Source: Blumeriella jaapii (taxonomy: Eukaryota > Ascomycota > Leotiomycetes > Helotiales > Drepanopezizaceae). From it: 64,000 nt of DNA. The stretch is taken from assembly GCA_009599575.1 (NCBI GenBank), contig VWND01000026.1:326728-390727 (forward strand), in the 5' to 3' direction. Position numbers and translations under genes: made by a program. The notes beneath the pieces are model-generated. The model ran no database searches. It was not told the origin of the DNA and saw nothing but the letters and a program-made list of their open reading frames with translations. Shown one piece after another: positions 55,150-64,000 of the stretch; position 1 is the first letter of the stretch; the number at the start of each line of letters is the position of its first letter.

Positions 55150-55835
55150 GTCCGATAGATCGTGAAGGGCGGGTGGGGCCGGCGTGTTCAACTCGCCAAA
55201 AAGATCTGTCCCAGCTTCGACGCTGGACGGCAGCCGTTGGATTGTGTGACGTTGCTGATTCAGAAGACGTGCGCAGCTCGTGAAGTCCGAAAAGGTCCTC
55301 TCGAGCGAGGAGTGTGAGAGCACGAGAAGCGTGCTGGCTTAGTGGGGGGGGTTGAGCAAGAGCAGCAGAAGTCCGAAGACGAGGAGGGGGGGGGGGGCTT
55401 ATTTGGACAGCAGGAGCACTTTAAAAGAGGCTGACTGGACGCCTTCTGCAGGGAGAACGGGTAAGTTGTACTAGAGGTGGCGAGAAAGTGACAATGACGA
55501 GGAATTGGAGAGAACGATATTAGGCCCAAGCAAGCGGAGCGGAGCTGCCTTTGTACTTCTTGGAGCTATAAAACGATGGAGCATTTTGGGGCTTGGTGGA
55601 CAAGGACATCGGATCAGGACTTAGCGTTTTCCGAATTGCGAACAGCTTCCTCCGCAGCAACTACGGTGACCTAGAGGCAGCACCCGGCCCAGATAGCAAA
55701 GTCTCGTAGTCATCGGCGCCAAGTTTATGCATGGTCTGGCTGGGCTCAGGGCTCTGGGCTGGGTGAGATGGAAGGAAAGGAGGAAAGGAGGAAAGGAGAG
55801 GACATGAAAAGAAAAAGCCCCATCGGGATTACACT

Positions 55836-56125
55836 ACTGTACTGTCTGTGCTATATCTACTGTCTGTACTGTCTGTGCTATGTCTACTGTCTGTGCTATG
55901 TCTACTTTCTGTGCTATGTCTACTTTCTGTGCTATGTCTACTTTCTGTACTGTCTGTACTATATGTACTATATGTACTACATGTACTATATGTACTACAT
56001 GTACTGTATGTACTGTATGTACTGTCTGTACTGTCTGTACTGTCTGTGTTGTCTGTATTGTCTGTACTGTCTGTACTATCTGTACTATCTGCACTATCTG
56101 TACTGTATGTACTGTATGTCGGTAG
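55836..56125 (+). repeat. (TACTGTCTG)n / (TACTATATG)n minisatellite
   Basis: About thirty units of nine bases, mostly TACTGTCTG, with TACTATATG, TACTTTCTG and TGCTATGTC variants. Its unit contains the first six bases of the dispersed TACTGTAC motif and it ends in TACTGTATGTACTGTATG. Confidence 0.9.
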
Positions 56126-59100
56126 GTACTGTATGTCCTGGAGGAAAAGACCCGGCGGCCACCGAGCATCTCGGCCATCTGGACTGTGTAAATACGTCGT
56201 TTGCTTCCGCCAGCTTTCATCCTCAGGTTGCTATCAAAATGTGGATACCCGAAAAGGCGAGCCGCAATCTTCTTAGCGGCATTCCTTTTGCCCAGCGCAC
56301 GACCTTGCCGTACGCCAGCCCTCGACGGCGGTACGGTACAAGCACATGCAGCTAGAGATAGCCGTGGAGCTTCGTTTCCACGCGGTGCAGTACTGTAATC
56401 ATCAGTGAAGATCGATGGGAAGGTTTTCGCGTGCCGTTAAGAGCCTTGTCAGCACATCGTCGGAACCCTTACATAAGTCGCGGGAAATTACTGTGTCGGC
56501 TCACTCATCCTCGAAGATACTCCTGCTAAGCACCTGGAGAAGTGGAGATGGAACGAAGTTGGCTCCATTGGCTCCAGCTTGACGTTTGATACTCCATCGC
56601 TTTGAGCGCCGTGATCAAACGCAAGAGATCTCGAGTTCCGTGTCGATAGCTCTGCTTGGTCTTGTACATATGTACATCTGTACAGTACTGGACAGCACTG
56701 TACACTGTACAGTACTTGACGTGCGTGTGGTCTCGACCGGCGAGGACCCGCGCTTCTTTCGTAAACATTCCACCCATTCCAGCTCGTCCTGTCTTCCCAA
56801 ACCCTCCGCATGACGTCGGTGGCTCATCCAACACATGGCGTGCACTATTCGACGATAGTTCTCCGAGCAAATGCTATTTCTTCGGCGATAATCCCGATGT
56901 GCCCTGGACTGTACAGTACGACGGGGATAGCAGCCGTCGAGGGACGGATGGCAAAAGATCCCGTCTCCGAACAGACTTTGGCACAGAGCATGTCCCAAGA
57001 GATACGGCGGCCTGCAGAAGCTGCCTATCAGATGAGACCCAATCGACGCCAGATCCTCAGAATGGAGCCGCGTCGTCGAGTGTCCCCGAGCGGGCGCCGC
57101 TGCTTGCAAGCAACGAGAGATGAGATGCCCTCAGTCATCACAGGCCGTCCAGCGAAAGGCTGGTCCCTCAACTCCACGGCGGCATCTGGTACATCTGGTA
57201 CATCTGGTACAGGACAGGACAGCACCGTACATACGCCACGGTCTGGAAGGACTGGACTGTCGAGATACGACCGACCGAACTCTGGACGCGTCCCGATGCA
57301 CGTGGAGGATTCGTCAGCAAATACCTCAGAAGCAAACCCAATTTCAATGTGCAAAAAGCAAATAGCGAAAACCCGAGAACTGGGACTTTTGAGTTACTTC
57401 TAGATGAACTCTGATCTGATCCAACAGGCTCGGCTCCGCGGCATCGGATAGCCGAGTGACGAGGTTGTGCGACCTTCGAGATTACTCAATGCTTACTATA
57501 GGAGAAGATCTCAGATGTGAAGCATAAGCACGCAAAAACACCAGGGTACGACAGTACTGCACTGTCGAATAGGCGGAGCAGGTAAGCTTGCTTTGGCAAC
57601 CTCAGTCCTAGGTTCGCGAGTGTCGTTATCTTGTACAGCCTCAAGTAGAAAGCACTTCTCAAACGCTCATGATCACACGCGACCCTCTTGAGTTTGAAGA
57701 CATGGGATAGTGATGCTCCCGATGGGAAGAACCGTGTGTATGTCACCAGGGGATGTACTGTACTGTACATACCGTAAGCGCGCGATGCGCTGCTGGTCCC
57801 TCTCCGATCCAAGAACGCATTTTCTACCCAAGGAGATCTCTTCCTATCCAGGAGATCGACCTGCTGGGAAGACATCGGATCTCACGAGCCCTTCCTCTCT
57901 CTCTCTCTCGCTATCCACTGCTCGGTGCCAAAGAGGAGGCTGCAGCACATGCAGTCAGTATTTTGATGAAGCGCGCCAGCTTCAGCTCTCTCCCGGCTTG
58001 ACCTCGACAACAATACGCAAGCCTGCGTGATTACCAGCACGCCTTCGGCGCCTTTGGCGGAATACCGCCCATTGCAGTGCCGGGTCTTGTGTCGATGGGG
58101 AATGGGATATACCACCAACAGACGGTTCGACCAAGCTACGGTACCTGTACACTACGATACAGCGCCGCGGAAATGGAGCTTCGGACTTTCCTTCCTACAC
58201 GAACACTATCTGGCTGACACCCCGTTCCTCACTCTCGCCTTCTCCTTGTTTTGGTTGGCCACTACAGCACCTCTCTGCTGAAGCTCGTACCCGTTCCGAG
58301 TCCTCGGCTACGAATCCGAGAGATACATATATTGTAGGCAAGAATGCCATCGGGCCACACGTCGTCTTGGGCGATCGATGTTTCGCGACTGACGATGCCG
58401 CCCCGACAGCATGTCCATGTTCCGGTTCTTGCAGCGTTTTCTCTGTCCGAGTGCTTTGGTCGAATTGTGTTTTGGTTTCTGTTTCATCGAGTGCTTGACC
58501 TCGAGTCCGCGTCAAAGCGCATCAGTCGTGGCTACGTCAGTATCGTGACTTCATCTTCTCCGTCCCATTTTTCTAAGAGCAGGCCGGCAGTTCAGTACGA
58601 CCCTACTTCTTTGCTTGCGACTCATAACCTCATCTCCCATTCTAGGTGTTTTGGGGTGAGGTTGTGCGGAGTTGGCCTTAAAGTTGTCACCTGCGCTTCT
58701 AGACCAATTGGCATCGTGTCGGCGGGGTTTGAAATATCCGCTCCTTTTGCACGTGTAGACTTCGTCGGAATTACATCATCCTCGTGCGAATATTGCGTCT
58801 TTGATTTGTTCCCCAATTTCCTGGCTTGTCGTCAAGCTGTATAGTTCACTTGATCTATCCAACCGAATGTCCTGATACTCTCATCCATCGGCGATGTTCT
58901 TGGCTATGATCACATCCCTCACAAATTTTCTCCAATGTTTTTATAAACCGTTCAGAATCGAGAGTATTCTCCCCCATGTGATTAATCATAGACTTATTGT
59001 CGCCTCGCGGTTAGCTTTCGGCACGAGTCGTTGTTCTCTCGCGGCTCTTCCCCGGAGCGGCTAGCTTAAGTAGTTGTTGTTGTCATGGAAAAACAAGTTC

Positions 59101-59600
59101 TCCATGTTTTTCTTATGGATATACACTTCTCGTCTTCGAACTTGAAGACATCTGGTCCATGAAACCCTTCACCGACGCTGTGGAGGCGCTATTTGACAAT
59201 TTTGACGATCACATGTCCAAATTGCGTGTGGTGCTGGGGCTCTTCAACAGCTAACTCCTCGCGCTTTCAGGCAAAAAGTCGTTTCAACGATACGCACCAG
59301 TCGAGCTATATGGCCATCGAATCGACGGCTCTGGGATATCCACCGCTGAGGACCGCGATGCCGCATTCGAGAAGCTCATTTTCCCTCCTACTGCTCATCA
59401 CTTGGAACGGTCCATGGGGAGGATCGGTTGGCGCCACCCATTGATACCGGGATTCGCACCGAAAGTCGAACTGTTGCAAAAGCGCAAGAATGCGTTGCTC
59501 GAAGCCGGCCGCGCCACCAGGAAACGCAAAACTAGAAGAAAAGGCTTCGTCGCTCGAACACAGGGGAATCCAATCCTGGACGAATTTGCACCCTCCAACT

Positions 59601-59820
59601 CGCTTTTGTGCGCTGGCCGGTATCTAAGCCATGTTGACGGTCTTCGTTGCCTTCGAGTCACTTTAGGCGCTTCAGTAAATTTTGTCGGAATCAAAATCGA
59701 ATTCGCCTTACAATCGCTTTAGTGCGCCGTCTGATTTCTAACGCATTTCGACGGTTCTCGTTGCCTTCCAGTCAACCTAGGCGCCTCATTCGACTTTTTT
59801 AGACTAAAATTCGGATTTGA
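59601..59820 (+). repeat. Diverged tandem duplication, period 114 bp
   Basis: CGCTTTTGTGCGC at 59601 is matched by CGCTTTAGTGCGC at 59715. Both copies continue in register through GACGGT..TCGTTGCCTTC.AGTCA and TAGGCGC.TCA. Many substitutions separate the copies. Confidence 0.75.
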
Positions 59821-60025
59821 TTTCATCGCTTCCTCGCCATCCGGATTGTGTTTTAAATCGAAAAACATCGAAAGCAGCATCAGAAACGGGAGTCCACGAA
59901 ACTACGGAAAAGGGCGGGGAGAGAATTGGTTTTTCGGCATGAAGTGATTGCAAACTTCCCACAGGATCTACTTTGGCTTTTTACCACATTACCTCGTGTC
60001 ACCTCACATCACCTCACATCCCCTC

Positions 60026-60610
60026 ACATCACCTTTCATCCTCTTGTGCCCGCTACCTCGGGCAGTACCGACCGTTCTAACATCTCTGACCAGGATTCGT
60101 CACCCTCGTTATACCGCGCTGCCCAGAAACCGTGCTTCCCACATTTTTGGTCACGGAAAAGTCAGCCACAAAAGCCTCATGATATTCACGTCCAAAATCA
60201 GCGCCGCCACACCGCTTCTCGAACATTACCAAAATTGGAAGAAAATCGAAAACACAGTTAAAACGCAAGTTTAAAAACAAGGAAACTTCTTTGGAAAAAA
60301 AAAAATTACCGCTTAAAGTTTTGGTAAACTTTTCTAAACATCTTTTTTAGACGTACCAAAAAAAAAAAAAAAAAAAGCTATTTAAGAAAAACAGATTCAA
60401 TTTTTTTATCAAAAAAAAAACGTGTTTATTTATACTTATCTCAATATCATCTTCCATCACTTCGCATCTCTCTCATGCCCGCTCTTTCGGACTATATCGA
60501 TCACCCGACATTTGGGACCCGGGATCGTGAAGCTCGCGGAAGCCGCGCTGCAAACCAAGCTTCCGGCATATCTGGCACCGCAAAAGCCACCGTTAACAAA
60601 GCCATGGAAA
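60026..60610 (+). repeat. Two diverged copies of a ~150-bp unit, about 433 bp apart
   Basis: The stretch at about 60026-60175 (TGCCCGCTACCTCGG ... CCGCGCTGCCCAGAAACC ... GCCACAAAAGCC) and that at about 60459-60610 (TGCCCGCTCTTTCGG ... CCGCGCTGCAAACCAAGC ... GCCACCGTTAACAAAGCC) align along their length with many differences. AT-rich sequence with several long A runs lies between them. Confidence 0.6.
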
Positions 60611-60825
60611 ACCGAGGTTTAGACTCAGCGCCGGAACACAGTTCCCCGAACATTGCCAACCACGACGAGGCACGTATCCCTCCCTTCGTGCTCCCCCGCC
60701 AGCGTTGTTCTGCTTTCAGCTCACGCCTGTTGCGCCAGCGATGTTTGCCAATCATCGCTCTTCTGGCACTTGGTTTGGTCACGGGTGGCATGAGCATATC
60801 GGCATGATCCAAGAATTGTAATAGC

Positions 60826-60976
60826 TGGAAATGGAAATGGAAATGGAAATGGAAATGGAAATGGAAATGGAAATGGAAATGGAAATGGAAATGGAAATGG
60901 AAATGGAAATGGAAATGGAAATGGAAATGGAAATGGAAATGGAAATGGAAATGGAAATGGAAATGGAAATGGAAAA
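60826..60976 (+). repeat. (TGGAAA)25 hexanucleotide array
   Basis: About 25 perfect TGGAAA units. It yields spurious Met-Glu, His-Phe and Ile-Ser repeat frames on the two strands. Confidence 0.95.
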
Positions 60977-63400
60977 AAAGTTTGCGCCAGGGTCTCTCAT
61001 CCACTGCCCCATATGTCGTCGACGGCAAGTCGGTATCTGAATCGTCCATCTTGACCAACATATGCAGTAGCCCTTTCTACGTGTGCACTTTTCACATTCA
61101 TGCATCCATCTTTTAGAGGGTTCCTTCCTCTTCCAGTACCCAGCCAACAATCCCCCGGCCCCGCCCTCTCCCGACCCCAAGGTTGAAACGGCGTGGCATG
61201 TGTCGTGCCAAAGGCTGGGTCTTCGGTGTTCTGGTAAAGTGTGAAAACAGTGGATTGGCTGTGTTGTTCTACCACACTACTAAGAAGCGAAGCGAGCAAA
61301 GTGCATTTGAGAGTGCGGGGAGCACTATTCATGTCACGTGACGGCGCGTGAGCTTCTGATGTTTTGTACGACTCGGTTAAAATGGGTTTTGCCCTTTGCA
61401 AAACGATGCCTATGCAACAACAAGAGACGAGGAGGTGCATCCTGTTTTCAACCACACAAATGGGATGTTGGAAAGGAAGAAGACATGCCAAGTCAACCCC
61501 TTCCTGCGCTTTCGCTTAGGGGTATATATACTGTACTGTACTACTTACCTACCTATGGTACTGTACGTATCCCCCGTGTCCCATGCGGTTTTCCCGTGTG
61601 ATTTCCAACCGGAGTTGTACTGCATGTATATGCAGTACTGTATGTATCGTGATCTCCCGAAAGCTTCGCTGTTTCGGCTTCTTCGTGCTTCGCATCAGTT
61701 CGGCACATCCGCTTCCGGCTTCGAGCTTCCCCCTCCCCCTTTGCATTCTTGTTTCGCCGGTCCGGTGTGTACTGTACTGTACGGCATGCGCCGAGAGAGC
61801 GTACAGTACATGCGCATACACGCACAAGGCCGCAGGTGAGCCGGTCAGTCAGTAGGGTAGGGAGAGCACGAGAGAGATGGTACTGTACTGTACTGTACTG
61901 TACGTGTGTACTATGTATGTACTGTAAGTAAGTCATCCCAACAGAGCTGGCCGGCTCGGGGCCGGGTTCTAAGCCACCGAAACCCCTCACACTTTCCGAG
62001 TCAGTATGCAAAGCACGATCTCTGGACTGTACTGTACATACTGTATGTACTGCACCATCTCGGAACTGGGAATGGGCAACGGATGATGGCTGAACAGGTC
62101 CGCAGTGCGCACGGAAGATCAAGCTCTCGTGCGAGCGGCCAGCGGCCAGCGGCTAGCGGCTGCGCTCCTCGTGTCTGCATCTCGCTGTAGCATGAGGTCA
62201 GTCAGACAGACCATGTCGCCCACTTGCGGCCAGATTCGCACGTTTTTCCTGTCCCGGGTCTGGAACGATGCACACAGGGAGCCAGACTCCTCGCCACGTG
62301 AGTGCTCGTGGGGGCCTGCGTGCAGTACTGTACAGTTCTGTAAGTACGTCGTTGTACCTCCGTACGATGGATACGAAGTCTATCCATCGTACAGTACAGT
62401 ACTGTACAGTACTAGGCAGAAGTTCTATCTACTGTACAGTACTGCACAGCACATAGTACAGTACAGTACAGTACAGTATGAACTTGGTCCCCGCGCAGTA
62501 CAGAGATCCTCAGGGGTGTGGAGAAGACTCTGGAAACTTGGATTCGCGGCCATGGCCCAGCCCCTGGGGGTATCTACACATACTGTATGTAGGTTACGCC
62601 AGGGACGAAGGAGAAGAAGTATTACTATAGTATCTGTACAGTACAGTACAGTACACTACAGTACAGACTTCCCTCTGCTGCATGTCACAATCGAGATAAC
62701 GGCCCTGAGGACAACCGAGTCCCAACCCGGGAGTAACCTACGTGGCACGGTAAGGCTGGAGGGAGGATGGATGGCACAGACGGCCTCGGCTCCGCACGCG
62801 GACGCTCTGAAATGAGCCAAGGGGGGGTGCAATCGATATCTTATGCTTTTGGCTGACGTGGAATTGGCATTGGCACCGATCACCCCTGGCGTCCTGTGAA
62901 GCATGGAAGTTTCCTCGTCAGCGGCGTGGGAAAACCTTCAGAAACACACATTCCCAGGGAGTATATTAATCTTCCGGATGCCCAATGCGCCTGGATACGA
63001 AGCGTTTCCCTCTTCTTCCCAGTCTCGATGCTCTGGTCGTTGTGATCTCGCGGGTTTACAATCCGGATATCTACGTATTAAATAAACACGTTTGGTTTTA
63101 ATTGTAGGTTCTACTTACGCAAGTAAAGTTTCTCTGCGAATCTTTCACGTGGCACGGTTTCATTTTCTTGGGAATGTCCTAGTTTTGCGAGGATTTTCGC
63201 GATCTGCTAAACGCCGATTAACGCTACTACAGCTACTACAGTACTACTGTTGGAATATTGGGCACGTGTCAGACACGTGATGCTAGGACTGTACCACACG
63301 TGCTGCCAAGGCTTCATTTACACACAACCTGCGTCTGCAACCAAATACGACTGCATTACAATACAGTTCATTGGCCTGTCTCACCCCCTCACGTGATACA

Positions 63401-63470
<70 letters not shown>
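63401..63470 (+). repeat. (TAC)23 trinucleotide array
   Basis: About 23 perfect TAC/ACT triplets, flanked by TCACGTGATACA and TTCTGCCG. Confidence 0.95.
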
Positions 63471-63473
<3 letters not shown>

Positions 63474-64000
63474 GCCGAAAAATGCTCAGTGGACGGCCTT
63501 TTTGCGTTTGCAGAGTCGGTATTTCGCGAGACCAGAAATCTTGCCTTGAGCTTTTGAACATGATTGTTTTGTTGACGTCCGAACTAGGAGCGTGCCACAC
63601 GGCTCGACCTCATGATTAGCATTTCTCAAATCTGATCCGCGGTTACGGAATATTACAGACAGAAAAAACGGAACTCGTTTCTCTACAGAAACGATCCGTC
63701 TTGATAATTCCAGCCACGTAACCAGGTGATTGGATGCACTGGTCGCATATCTGCTATACATATGGCTTTCTGTCGTCGCTTAACACCAGCAGCAGAACAC
63801 AACAGACGAATCTTACCTGACGCTATACAAAAAAGGCGTCTTTTTTACTTTCTAACGAATAGAAAGATAATGCGCCGATCTTCTTCTCGGAGTACTGTCT
63901 CTATCTGACCGTTTTTTACTTCCTTGCTTACCTGTGTAGGAGGTGCAGTTAGTATATGTACTGTATGTACAGTACTGTATGTGCAGGCTAGATCCACAAA

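Larger units (their letters stand above)
55150..64000. other. 8.9-kb terminal region with satellites and old degenerate duplications
   Basis: No gene could be supported. 55.15-55.6 kb may hold the promoter or a further 5' exon of the zinc-cluster gene. 55.8-56.1 kb is a minisatellite. 58.85-60.45 kb is AT-rich with diverged duplications. 60.8-61.0 kb and 63.4 kb are pure microsatellites. Between 61.5 and 62.7 kb the TACTGTAC motif is again dense. Short protein-like segments at 59.14-59.71 kb have no recognised family. Confidence 0.4.

Noticed and set aside
55848..56276. Leu-Ser-Val-rich and Cys-Thr-Val-rich frames
   Set aside because: Translations of the nine-base minisatellite.
56810..57403. 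197-codon plus-strand frame
   Set aside because: Runs through copies of the dispersed TACTGTAC motif and a GGTACATCT repeat; no domain recognised and strong competing frames.
60501..61061. Minus-strand frame with His-Phe repeat
   Set aside because: Artefact of the TGGAAA array.

Overview
The window is nuclear DNA of a filamentous ascomycete (Pezizomycotina; perhaps Dothideomycetes, which is only an inference). The evidence is short GT-AG introns of about 42-96 bases with CTAAC/CTGAC-like branch sites, typical fungal families (OPT transporter, Zn(II)2Cys6 regulators, NpgA-type phosphopantetheinyl transferase, fungal aquaglyceroporin), one intron-bearing tRNA-Val, and a fungal Tc1/mariner relic. 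Gene density is low: thirteen protein genes, one tRNA and a dead transposon in 64 kb. The gaps are long and rich in microsatellites. They are also sprinkled with a short palindromic motif (TACTGTAC/GTACAGTA) that I did not find inside the exons.

Layout. 1.2-4.3 kb: oligopeptide transporter (+). 5.5-8.1 kb: secreted GH3 beta-glycosidase (-). 9.6-12.0 kb: cytosolic GH31 alpha-xylosidase (+). 12.6-12.9 kb: small signal-peptide plus TM protein (-). 14.1 kb: tRNA-Val(AAC) (-). 14.7-15.7 kb: 4'-phosphopantetheinyl transferase (+). 16.5-18.0 kb: aquaglyceroporin (+). 18-21 kb: gene-poor, partly AT-rich. 21.2-24.1 kb: a protein with five complete and several partial Zn(II)2Cys6-type cysteine clusters (-), the most unusual gene here. 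26.1-26.6 kb: internally deleted Tc1/mariner element. 28.1-31.3 kb: UTP21 (-), divergent from the VIP1-type inositol-pyrophosphate kinase at 32.4-37.3 kb (+). Their shared 1.05-kb promoter region carries about 14 copies of an ATGCTTTACGG-like motif. 37.3-43.6 kb: repeat-rich gap. 43.6 kb: a 54-residue cysteine-rich protein gene (+). 43.8-47.4 kb: repeat-rich gap. 47.4-48.6 kb: F-box/LRR-like protein (-), divergent from a pirin at 49.4-50.5 kb (+). 50.5-54.0 kb: repeats. 54.0-55.1 kb: Zn(II)2Cys6 regulator (-). 55.2-64 kb: no convincing gene, old degenerate duplications and satellites.

Functional links are loose, as usual in fungi. The OPT transporter, GH3 and GH31 genes form a nutrient-scavenging neighbourhood; GH3 outside and GH31 inside the cell would fit stepwise use of xyloglucan-type oligosaccharides. 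UTP21 (ribosome assembly) and VIP1 (inositol pyrophosphate signalling) are housekeeping genes sharing one intergenic region. Two conserved genes (UTP21 and the Zn(II)2Cys6 regulator) each have an apparent one-base frameshift near the C terminus, so sequencing or assembly indels should be kept in mind. Gene models were made by eye from reading frames, splice consensus and remembered family features; no database search was run.
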